DNA of 64,000 bases. Origin: Planctomicrobium piriforme (GTDB lineage: Bacteria > Planctomycetota > Planctomycetia > Planctomycetales > Planctomycetaceae). The notes beneath the pieces were generated by a model. That model worked only from the letters and a program-made list of their open reading frames with translations. It was not told where the DNA came from and ran no database searches. Shown piece after piece: positions 1 through 7,671 of this stretch (within the stretch, counting starts at the first letter, position 1; each line of letters opens with the position of its first letter). The stretch is taken from the NCBI RefSeq assembly GCF_900113665.1, contig NZ_FOQD01000008.1, forward strand, positions 62,001 through 126,000. Direction: 5' to 3'. The translations under genes and the position numbers were made by a program.

Positions 1-1267
1 CGGCGGCGGCGGCAATTTTGATCTGCTCGTTCACGTCTCGTGCCCGCACGTCGAGCAGCCCGCGAAACAGGCCGGGGAAGCAGAGGACGTTGTTGATCTG
101 GTTGGGATAGTCCGAACGGCCCGTCGCCATCACGCGGACATGCGGACTCGCTTCTTCCGGCGTGATTTCCGGGTCGGGATTCGCGAGCGCGAACACAATT
201 GGATCGACCGCCATGCGGGCGATGTCATTCCCGTGCAGCGTGCCTGCGGAGGAGACCCCGATAAACACATCCGCCCCAGGCAGAACGTCGGCCAGCCGCC
301 CTTGTAGTTGTTCCTGATTCGTATGATTTGCCAGCCAGGTTTTGAGCGGGTTGACGCCTTCAATCCGGGCCTGATGGATCGCGCCAGAGCGGTCGCAGAC
401 GACCATCTGCTGGACGCCGACGGAGAGGAGCAACTTGGCAATCGCCACGCCTGCCGCCCCGGCCCCGTTGATCACGACTCGAATCTTGTCCATCGACTTG
501 CCGACGACTTTCAGCGCGTTCTGCAGTGCCGCCAGCACCACGACTGCCGTGCCGTGCTGATCGTCGTGGAAGACGGGGATGTCCATTTCCGCCCGCAGCC
601 GTTCCTCGATCTCCACGCAGCGTGGGGAAGAGATGTCTTCGAGATTGATGCCGCCGAAGGTAGGCCCCAGCGCCTTCACAATCATGATGATCTCTTCGAC
701 ATCCTGTGTTTCAAGGCAAATGGGAAATGCGTCGACCTTGGCGAACTCCTTGAAGAGCAGGGCCTTCCCTTCCATGACCGGCATTGCTGCACGCGGGCCG
801 ATGTTTCCGAGACCCAGCACCGCTGAGCCGTCGCTGACGACGGCCACCGTATTGCGGCGAATGGTGAGATTGAAGGACGCGTCGGGATCGTCGGCAATGG
901 CGCGGCAGACGCGGGCGACTCCCGGGGTATAGGCCATCGACAGGTCGTCGCGGGTCTTGATCGGAATGCGGGAGATGACTTCGATCTTCCCCCCCAGGTG
1001 CATCAGGAAGGTGCGGTCAGAAACGTTGATCACGTCGACGCCGTCGAGCGCATTGACAGCTTTGACGATCTGTTCGCCATGCTCGACGTCGGTCGCCTGG
1101 ACGCTGAAGTCGCGGGTGATGATATTGTCGCGGCTGTCGACGATATCGACCGCGCCGATCGAGCCGCCGGCATCGCCGATGGAGGAGGTCATGCGTCCCA
1201 GAGCGCCGGGGACATCGCGATATTTCAAGCGGATGGTAATGCTGTAAGCGGGGCTGACGTGGCCCAT
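1..1267 (-). CDS. NAD(P)-dependent malic enzyme with N-terminal ACT domain (partial)
   Basis: Oxidatively decarboxylates malate to pyruvate in the cytoplasm. The reading frame is open from the ATG at 1267 to the window edge, so the C-terminus is missing. Residues about 5-80 look like an ACT regulatory domain (SITIRLKYRDVPGALGR). Then come malic-enzyme motifs: MAYTPGVARVC, SDGSAVLGLGNIGP with the catalytic region MPVMEGKALLFK, the metal-binding FHDDQHGTA, and the Rossmann motif VINGAGAAGVAIAK. An AGGAGG ribosome site lies six bases before the ATG, which fixes the start. The ACT domain suggests allosteric control by a small ligand. The family is clear; NAD versus NADP preference is not readable. 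Confidence 0.93.
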   Translation of the reverse strand, partial: MGHVSPAYSITIRLKYRDVPGALGRMTSSIGDAGGSIGAVDIVDSRDNIITRDFSVQATDVEHGEQIVKAVNALDGVDVINVSDRTFLMHLGGKIEVISRIPIKTRDDLSMAYTPGVARVCRAIADDPDASFNLTIRRNTVAVVSDGSAVLGLGNIGPRAAMPVMEGKALLFKEFAKVDAFPICLETQDVEEIIMIVKALGPTFGGINLEDISSPRCVEIEERLRAEMDIPVFHDDQHGTAVVVLAALQNALKVVGKSMDKIRVVINGAGAAGVAIAKLLLSVGVQQMVVCDRSGAIHQARIEGVNPLKTWLANHTNQEQLQGRLADVLPGADVFIGVSSAGTLHGNDIARMAVDPIVFALANPDPEITPEEASPHVRVMATGRSDYPNQINNVLCFPGLFRGLLDVRARDVNEQIKIAAAA

Positions 1268-1451
1268 GAACGGCCTCCTGCTGAATGTTCACTACCCGGC
1301 GGACGGGCAATTGATCTGTCGCAAAATTGCGCTGGCGGAAAGTTCCGTTTGACCGCGTGCGCTGCGGAAAACGGAGTGTATGGGCAGTGATCCCTAGGTG
1401 CGACGCCGAGTGCCTCACCTTCGCCCCGAAACTCGATTTTTCATGGCAGCG

Positions 1452-2057
1452 TTAGACTGCATGTTCCGATGGCAATTCGGGTCCGACGGGTGATGGCGGC
1501 AAGATTCGTTTTTTGCGGACATCGCGGACAGTCCAGACGAAGCCCAGGAAGTCGTAGATGCCGTGCGCCAGCATCGGACGGAATAGATTGTCTCCCCCCG
1601 GGCCGTACGCCAGCAGACTGAGGATGCTTCCCAGGACCGCGGCGATCACCGCATAGGAAAGCGAAACGGCATGCAGCGCTCCGAACAGCAGGTTCACCGC
1701 GATCAATGCGCCAACGGGATGCAGTCGCGCCGCCCACGGTTCGAGGACGCCGCGAAACAGGAGTTCTTCCGAGAACCCGACGCAGAGCGCGAGCACCAGC
1801 AGATCGAGCCAGGTACAGCGGGCGAGCGCGGGGCCGAGAATGTCTTCCGCCTGATCGCGGACATTCGAAAAGTTGCTGAAAACAGCCAGCATGATCACCG
1901 CGGCCACGCAGGCGATCGCGGCATCGCGCAGCGTGAAATGGATACGGTGAAACGGGTGGATTTGAGCCCATGCCGCCAGGATCAGGCTGAGCACGACAAG
2001 CCCTGCCAGGAACAGAGCAGACGACAGCAGGAAGTCACGGCGGCTGTCGAGATTCAC
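1452..2057 (-). CDS. CPBP (CAAX/abortive-infection type) intramembrane metalloprotease
   Basis: A 201-residue membrane protein with several hydrophobic segments. The three motifs of the CPBP/Abi family are present: SEELLFRG (E97, E98, R102), FGALH (H129) and AHGIYDF (H165, D169), which are expected to form the membrane-embedded active site. Its ATG overlaps the stop of the upstream transglutaminase gene in an ATGA arrangement, so the two are probably co-translated. Family members cleave prenylated proteins or peptides or act in bacteriocin immunity; the substrate here is unknown. Pairing with the TgpA/DUF58 genes suggests an envelope role, which is inference. Confidence 0.85.
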   Translation of the reverse strand: MNLDSRRDFLLSSALFLAGLVVLSLILAAWAQIHPFHRIHFTLRDAAIACVAAVIMLAVFSNFSNVRDQAEDILGPALARCTWLDLLVLALCVGFSEELLFRGVLEPWAARLHPVGALIAVNLLFGALHAVSLSYAVIAAVLGSILSLLAYGPGGDNLFRPMLAHGIYDFLGFVWTVRDVRKKRILPPSPVGPELPSEHAV

Positions 2058-4429
2058 CGGGCCTCCGCGTCCGCCGTCTTCAGCGAGGACTCGAGTTCGT
2101 TTAATCGCAGGTCGAGCTGGGTGACATCTGCTTCCGACAAATGATCGCCGCCAAAGCGGACCCGATAGAATTTCTCGACCAGTTCCATCGGCCAGCCTGC
2201 GATGCCGGCCGCCGCCAGCCGCGGCTGGATCATCAGCAGGGAGTCATCGACGAATTCGCGGGCTGTCTGCGTGGGCCGCTGGATGATGCCATGCTCGCGC
2301 AAAATCGATGTAAAGCGTTCGTAGAAGGGGACCGTTCTATGGGGGCCGTGATGCAACGCGCGCTGCGCCGCGGCCAGGGCATTCCAGTGCTGAATGAGCC
2401 TCCACAGTCTCCGTCCCAGCCAGATCCCGCCGGAGAGCAACAGCATGGCGGCCCCCGCCAGCGCTCCTCCTTCCACGCTGAACCAGCGGGAGGGATTGCG
2501 AACGGTTTCGGCGATCGACTGGAGAAACGAAGCATTCCCTTTCAACAGTTCTCCAAACACATTCAGGATGGCCCGGGACAGCCTGAGCAACGGACGATAA
2601 ATGCGGGTCTGTTGGGCATCCTGCGAGAGTTGCGACAGCTTGCTCCACGACTGCTGGGCGTCGATCCACAGTTCGCTGACCCGTGAGGGGGCGCGTTCGA
2701 TTTTCTGCACAGTTTCGTCCCGCATCCCCGGCGTGGGGTCGAACGTCAGCCAGTGTCCGTCGATGTAGGCCTCCACCCAGGCATGGGCATGCAGTTGCTG
2801 CACGCGAATCGAGTTGGTCTGAACGGAGAACACGCCTCCCTTGAAACCATTGATGACGCGCGAGGGAATTTGCTGCGTACGGAGCATCATGGCCATCGCC
2901 GAGGCGAAGTATTCACAGTGCCCTTTGCGGCGGTTGGTCACGAAATCCAGAATCGGATCGATGCTCGCATCGTCGACTGAGAGTTTGGTTGTGTAGTCGA
3001 ACTCGCCTGATGCGGTAAACCAGGTTTCGATCTTCTGCGCTGTTTCCAGCGGGTTGGACGCGCTGCCGACGACCCGTGCGGTGACCGGGAACAATGGTTC
3101 GAGACTTTTGGGAATCGCGGTCAGTTCGCGAAGATAGCCGTCAAACTGTTCCAGCGGCGAGGCTGCCCGTCGCGGAAACTCGGCCGCTTCGTCGCGCCAC
3201 CGCTGCAGCATCCGCTGCCGCCACACATAGGTCCAGGCGTCAGGCGGCTGATTGTTGGTATAGATGTCATAGGCAAAGCCAGCCCCCAGATCGGTCTCCT
3301 GCCCCCGCTGCAGTTCGTTCGAAAACAGGTTCCAGCGCAATGAGAAGCTGCGAATCGTCGCCCGTGCGCCGATGACGTTGCCGTAGGAAAAGACGGTCTG
3401 GCTGCCGATGGGCTGCAGATCGAAGTGGACGCGAATCGAGGCTTCGTCGATCCCCATCGTGGTGCGGATGTCTCTGTTGGACGGGGGATGATGCCGCCAT
3501 CGTCCGTCTTCATAGGTCTCCAGCACGCCGCCGCGAAACAGCGGCTCGTGTCCGAAAAACTGCACCAGCTCCGCCATCGTGAATTGACGGTCGTTATCGA
3601 CGATGTTGTCGGCATCAACGTGGAACGCCCTGACCGTCAGTACTTCATTCTTGTCTTCGAGGATTTCTCCCATGTCGCCGAGGCGGACTTCGTTCGAAAA
3701 GCCGGTCAGGGCGCGGCCGGCGCTGCCAAGGCGTTCGAGCAGGCTCGAGTTCGCCCAGACGCGGGGGATGAAGAGAAAAAACAGCGAACCGATCAGCAGC
3801 GAGAGCCCGAAGACGAACACCGTGTTACCGAAGAACCGTCGGGTAAGCAGACGCACCTGAGGCCCGGGCGCAACGCCGTTCCAGACTTGGCCGATGCTGG
3901 AACCGGACGCCGGTTGCCCCGCAGGTCCGGCGAGGACGAGTTGCGCGCCGGTCAGAATATCGGGATCAGTGGAGCGCGTGCTGCGGTACAGCAGAAAGAC
4001 GCTGAGCGTCCAGATCGCGAGCAGATTAAAGATCAGCAGGCCCAGGCCAAACCAGATCGAAAAGGTCAGCAGCGCCGAGACCGCTACTTGCAGTACGCTC
4101 AAGGCAAACAGCCACCAGTACTCGCGAGAGTCTTTCGGCCGCAGCAGGAAACTCCAGGTGAGATAGGTCAGCAGATGACCGCCGACTCCCAGGAGCGACT
4201 GCTGTTCGAATAATTGATACTCCAGGCCGGCCGCGACGAATGCCAACAGGGCCAGACCGGTCGCCACCCAGGCGGGAAAGAGCTGAATCCGCAGCCGATC
4301 CACAAACCACCAGGTGCCGACCGCGAGGGGGATGGTCAGCGCCGGCAACGGAGACTCTTCCGCTCCCGCCAGGATCAAACTGGCCAGGCAGACCAGCAAT
4401 GTCGCGCTGATTTGAAACGTTTGCTGCAT
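2054..4429 (-). CDS. TgpA-like membrane transglutaminase (DUF3488 plus transglutaminase core)
   Basis: A 791-residue protein. The N-terminal 230 residues contain about six membrane segments (DUF3488 type). A periplasmic transglutaminase-like domain follows, with the catalytic triad C505 (RKGHCEYFAS), H549 (HAHAWVEAY) and D564 (TFDPTPG). One more membrane helix lies near residue 660, followed by a DUF4129-like tail. Family members pair with DUF58 proteins and usually a MoxR ATPase. Here DUF58 lies directly upstream (26-base gap) and a CPBP protease overlaps downstream, so the three are likely one operon. The function is presumably modification or cleavage of envelope proteins; the substrate is unknown. 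Confidence 0.9.
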   Translation of the reverse strand: MQQTFQISATLLVCLASLILAGAEESPLPALTIPLAVGTWWFVDRLRIQLFPAWVATGLALLAFVAAGLEYQLFEQQSLLGVGGHLLTYLTWSFLLRPKDSREYWWLFALSVLQVAVSALLTFSIWFGLGLLIFNLLAIWTLSVFLLYRSTRSTDPDILTGAQLVLAGPAGQPASGSSIGQVWNGVAPGPQVRLLTRRFFGNTVFVFGLSLLIGSLFFLFIPRVWANSSLLERLGSAGRALTGFSNEVRLGDMGEILEDKNEVLTVRAFHVDADNIVDNDRQFTMAELVQFFGHEPLFRGGVLETYEDGRWRHHPPSNRDIRTTMGIDEASIRVHFDLQPIGSQTVFSYGNVIGARATIRSFSLRWNLFSNELQRGQETDLGAGFAYDIYTNNQPPDAWTYVWRQRMLQRWRDEAAEFPRRAASPLEQFDGYLRELTAIPKSLEPLFPVTARVVGSASNPLETAQKIETWFTASGEFDYTTKLSVDDASIDPILDFVTNRRKGHCEYFASAMAMMLRTQQIPSRVINGFKGGVFSVQTNSIRVQQLHAHAWVEAYIDGHWLTFDPTPGMRDETVQKIERAPSRVSELWIDAQQSWSKLSQLSQDAQQTRIYRPLLRLSRAILNVFGELLKGNASFLQSIAETVRNPSRWFSVEGGALAGAAMLLLSGGIWLGRRLWRLIQHWNALAAAQRALHHGPHRTVPFYERFTSILREHGIIQRPTQTAREFVDDSLLMIQPRLAAAGIAGWPMELVEKFYRVRFGGDHLSEADVTQLDLRLNELESSLKTADAEAR

Positions 4430-4455
4430 GAGTCTTCAAACAGGGCTGGCTGCCG

Positions 4456-5838
4456 TCAGGCCGGACTGGGTGAGAGCGACGTTGACGGCAGTTCCACAAA
4501 AATTCGGTTCAGTTCATCCGCGCTGGTGCCAAAAATCTCCGCCTCGAGCGGCGCGCCCTCCTGCCATTGGCTGATCAGTTCCCGAATCGCAGGCGCTCTC
4601 GTCGAGACCACGACGATTCTTTTTGCGCGATTCCATTCGTTACCCAGGAGTTGTTTCACGGCGTCGAGACTTTCTCCGCGAAACGGCTCCAGCAGTGCGA
4701 ATCCATCGAGCAATGCATCGGGCTGGCGTTCGACGTCGCCCCTCCACGAAACCGTTTTCTTCCCCAGCAACTCGACAAACAAAGCCGATTGCCGCGTCGA
4801 GTGCAGGGTCTGCATCGCGATCGTCGTGGCAAACCGCAGGCCCCGTTCGAACTGTTCGGCCAGGCCTGCAGGAGGACGTTTTGGCAGCCAGGCATCGACG
4901 ATCAAGAGCAGGTCGCGGTCGCGAGTCTCCTGATATTCCGAGACCATCAGCTCGTCCATGCGCGCCGATGTGCGCCAGTGAATCATTCGGCGGTCGTCAC
5001 CGACGCGGTACTCGCGGAGCTGATGCAGTTCGTCCTGAAAAGCCCCGGCCGCGCCACGAATCTGATGCGAGAGCTCCGCCGAACTCGCGCGGAGTCGTCG
5101 CCAGTCCGGCCGCAGGTGGCCCATGCGCGGATAAACCAGCAACGTCTGCGGGAGATCGCGGCTGACTCCGCGCTGGACGAGGCCGAGCGGAAACCGCGTC
5201 GTGACATCGAGTCGGGAGAACTCGTACTTGCCGCGAACGGAGGGCTGAAAGTGATAAACACCGGCCCCTTGAGATTGAGGCGGCACCTGGACGAAGAGCA
5301 CCTCAGGTTCGAGTTCCACCGAAGAATGAATGATGGTGTCGTGTACCGTCATTAGGCGGGCGGAGAGCCAGGGATTGCGATTTTCGAGTTCGAGAGTGAT
5401 GGCGACCGGTTCACCGGCCATCGCCCGTTCGGGGAGCACGCGCCACATGCGGGAGCCGCGGAGCATCGTGAAGGTGAGCCAGCCGTTGACGAGAAAGCCG
5501 CCCACCATCATGGCGAAGACCATCATCAGCAGGTTTGACCGTCCGAGAATCGATCCGCCGAAGAAGAAGAACGTCAGGACCAGAAAGACCAGTCCTTCGC
5601 GGGGGAGGCGGAAGTAATAGCCGCGGCCTGCCAGACGGGGCCACGTTTGAGCGACGAGTTCCTTCAGTCCCCACACCGAACAGGCGGTGCCGACTGCCAC
5701 CACCAGCACATAACCGACAATCCCCAGTTGCCTGAAGAAGATGCCCGTTTTGACTTCCAGAGAGACAATCAACAATCCGGCGATCATCAAAGCAATGCCC
5801 GCGATGGACAGGCCTCGACTTTTGCTGCCGGAACTCAT
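4456..5838 (-). CDS. DUF58 domain-containing membrane protein
   Basis: About 460 residues from the ATG at 5838 (MSSGSKSRG). The frame extends upstream to 5907, but the longer version lacks a ribosome site and adds an unlikely leader. Two pairs of hydrophobic segments lie near the N-terminus. The DUF58 core appears at about residues 270-320 from the long start, with DELHQLREYRVGDDRRMIHWRTSAR, the characteristic R-x-Y-x-x-G-D-D-x-R-x-I-x-W stretch (positions about 4950-5020). A von Willebrand-like fold follows. These proteins act with MoxR ATPases and TgpA-type transglutaminases. No MoxR gene is adjacent here; the next upstream gene is an RNA methyltransferase. Confidence 0.88.
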   Translation of the reverse strand: MSSGSKSRGLSIAGIALMIAGLLIVSLEVKTGIFFRQLGIVGYVLVVAVGTACSVWGLKELVAQTWPRLAGRGYYFRLPREGLVFLVLTFFFFGGSILGRSNLLMMVFAMMVGGFLVNGWLTFTMLRGSRMWRVLPERAMAGEPVAITLELENRNPWLSARLMTVHDTIIHSSVELEPEVLFVQVPPQSQGAGVYHFQPSVRGKYEFSRLDVTTRFPLGLVQRGVSRDLPQTLLVYPRMGHLRPDWRRLRASSAELSHQIRGAAGAFQDELHQLREYRVGDDRRMIHWRTSARMDELMVSEYQETRDRDLLLIVDAWLPKRPPAGLAEQFERGLRFATTIAMQTLHSTRQSALFVELLGKKTVSWRGDVERQPDALLDGFALLEPFRGESLDAVKQLLGNEWNRAKRIVVVSTRAPAIRELISQWQEGAPLEAEIFGTSADELNRIFVELPSTSLSPSPA

Positions 5839-5935
5839 GTCGCGCTGCTCTCGGATGCCGGGGACAGTCAGATCAAATTGAGGGGGCGGGCGCCCGCAGG
5901 CAATCATAGAGCCGCCGCGTGCGTTCGGCTATCGC

Positions 5936-7135
5936 TTAATCCGAATCTGGCGACTCCTGGCCGTTTTCCGAGTCGGCCTCTTCCCCGCCTGCGGCAGCCA
6001 TGCCCGGCGGTTTGGGGCCCAGATACTGGTAATAAGTGCAGGGAATGCGGGCGTTGAACAGCTTACGGCGGCGATCCGCCCGTTTGCCGAATTCCCGTTC
6101 AAAGCGCTCCGATGCAGTGAGAATGTAGAGCGACCAGGTGTCGAGCGACGCCAGCAGTTCGCCCATGTCGTGATGCAATTGGCGGACTTCGTCTTCATCC
6201 CCCATCCGTTCTCCGTAGGGAGGATTACAGATGAGGACGCCGAAATCGCGGTTGGTCGGGAACTCGACGAAGTCTTTGCGTTCGAAGTGAATGTCGGTCT
6301 CGACGCCGGCCAGCCGGGCGTTCATTTTCGAAGTTTTGACCGCTTCGCGATCGCGGTCGGTGCCGATGATCGGCATGGCGAAGGAACGGCGGTCTTCCAG
6401 ATCGCGGGCTTCCTGATGAGCGGCAGCCCAGAGCGCCTGCGGGATCTGCGGCCAGTCTTGTGCGGAGAAGTGCCGGTTGCGGCCGGGGGCAATGTTCTTG
6501 CCGATGAGAGCCGCTTCGATGGGAATGGTTCCGGAACCGCAGAATGGATCGACCAGCAAGCGGTCGCGGCCCCAGTAGCTGAGCTTCACCAGTGCAGCGG
6601 CGACAGTTTCACGCAGGGGGGCGGCCCCCATGAAGCGGCGATAGCCCCGCTTGTGCAGGCCGTCGCCGGTGGTGTCGATCGTCAGCAGCGCGCGGTCGCC
6701 CAACAAGTGCGCTTCGATGACGTATTCGATGCCTGTTTCCGCGAACCAGTGGCGGGAATGAGTTTTTCGCAGACGTTCGACGATGGCCCGTTTCACCATC
6801 TTCTGCGTATTGGGAACGCTGCGGATCTCGGAACGGACGCACCGGGCGTCGACTGGAAACTTGGCGTCCACCGGGAGCCATTTTTCCCAGGGGAGTTCCT
6901 TCACGTTGTCGAACAGGTCGTCGAAGTTGCGAGCCTGAAATTCGCCGACGACCACCTGCACGCGTTCCGCGCAGCGGAGCCACAGGTTCGCCCGACAGAT
7001 GGCGGACAGGTCTCCGCGAAAGCGGACCCGGCCATCTTCGACGAACGCCTGTTCGTAGCCCAAGGCGCGGAGTTCGCGCACAACGATTGCTTCCATGCCG
7101 AAAGCGACCACGGCTGACAGTTCAACTTCCTCCAT
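5936..7135 (-). CDS. THUMP-domain class I rRNA/tRNA guanine-N2 methyltransferase (RlmL/YpsC-like)
   Basis: A 399-residue cytoplasmic protein. The N-terminal half is ferredoxin-like plus THUMP (RNA binding, about residues 45-150). The C-terminal half is a SAM-dependent methyltransferase with DPFCGSGTIPIEAAL (SAM binding) and the catalytic NPPYG motif at about residue 305. I chose the ATG at 7135 (MEEVELSAV) because a GGAG site precedes it. The frame runs up to 7195, but that part lies inside the preceding ASCH gene. The two genes overlap by 14 bases, so translation is probably coupled. It most likely makes m2G in 23S rRNA; a tRNA target cannot be excluded. The Gly/Glu-rich tail looks disordered. 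Confidence 0.9.
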   Translation of the reverse strand: MEEVELSAVVAFGMEAIVVRELRALGYEQAFVEDGRVRFRGDLSAICRANLWLRCAERVQVVVGEFQARNFDDLFDNVKELPWEKWLPVDAKFPVDARCVRSEIRSVPNTQKMVKRAIVERLRKTHSRHWFAETGIEYVIEAHLLGDRALLTIDTTGDGLHKRGYRRFMGAAPLRETVAAALVKLSYWGRDRLLVDPFCGSGTIPIEAALIGKNIAPGRNRHFSAQDWPQIPQALWAAAHQEARDLEDRRSFAMPIIGTDRDREAVKTSKMNARLAGVETDIHFERKDFVEFPTNRDFGVLICNPPYGERMGDEDEVRQLHHDMGELLASLDTWSLYILTASERFEREFGKRADRRRKLFNARIPCTYYQYLGPKPPGMAAAGGEEADSENGQESPDSD

Positions 7136-7580
7136 ACATTCTCCGATGGCCTGGCGACGAACCGCGACGCTGGAACGGGTAGAACCACGGACCAAACGGC
7201 AGGTGTCGAGCCGGCCAGAGCTGCGGGCAGCGGACAGCGCCGCCCAATATCCAACTGCAGGTGTCTTGCACCATCATTTCCGGAACGCAGGCCAACGCTG
7301 CGTCATCCGGTTGCGAGACGCGACAATCGAGAAGGTCGACCTGGCCGACGATGCAGCCGCGCGACAACGTTTCCCGCTCCAGATTGTAAGCATCCAGCGC
7401 GACCTGTGCGCACTGCAGCGTCGAAAATTGTTTCGCCGCGTACAAGTAAACGGTTCCCCGAATGCGCGTGGGAGCCTTTCGGATCTCGATGGTTTTGATG
7501 CCCCGGAGGATCAGCTCCGCCCATGGCTGTTGAATGCTGAGAGCGACTCGATTGATGTCTGGCGATTCAATTCCAGGCAT
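7122..7580 (-). CDS. ASCH-domain protein
   Basis: 152 residues from the ATG at 7580. The ASCH/PUA-like signature is present near the start: ALSIQQPWAELILRGIKTIE followed by R-K-A and GTVYLYAAKQ. ASCH domains bind RNA or modified nucleotides and some are nucleases. The gene overlaps the downstream RNA methyltransferase by 14 bases, which supports an RNA-related role. A strong terminator (7607-7646) separates it from secDF. The frame extends to 7664 without a convincing start there. The last 35 residues are rich in W, P and R and look unlike a folded domain. Confidence 0.75.
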   Translation of the reverse strand: MPGIESPDINRVALSIQQPWAELILRGIKTIEIRKAPTRIRGTVYLYAAKQFSTLQCAQVALDAYNLERETLSRGCIVGQVDLLDCRVSQPDDAALACVPEMMVQDTCSWILGGAVRCPQLWPARHLPFGPWFYPFQRRGSSPGHRRMYGGS

Positions 7581-7606
7581 AACGGAGTTTCTACAGGCGC
7601 TGATAG

Positions 7607-7646
7607 GAAAAAGAAAAGCAGCCGGCGAAATCTGTTGCCGACTGCT
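7607..7646 (-). terminator. Rho-independent terminator after secDF
   Basis: Read on the minus strand, AGCAGTCGGC pairs with GCCGGCTGCT (10 bp, one G-U) around a 10-base loop and is followed by TTTTCTTTTT. It begins 25 bases after the secDF stop and closes the tgt-yajC-secDF transcript. Confidence 0.88.
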
Positions 7647-7671
7647 TTTGGGTCTCGTTCGCAACGGTATC

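Noticed and set aside
3425..4213. 262-codon plus-strand frame opposite the transglutaminase gene
   Set aside because: Antisense to a gene with an intact catalytic triad; Arg/Asp/Gln-rich shadow composition.
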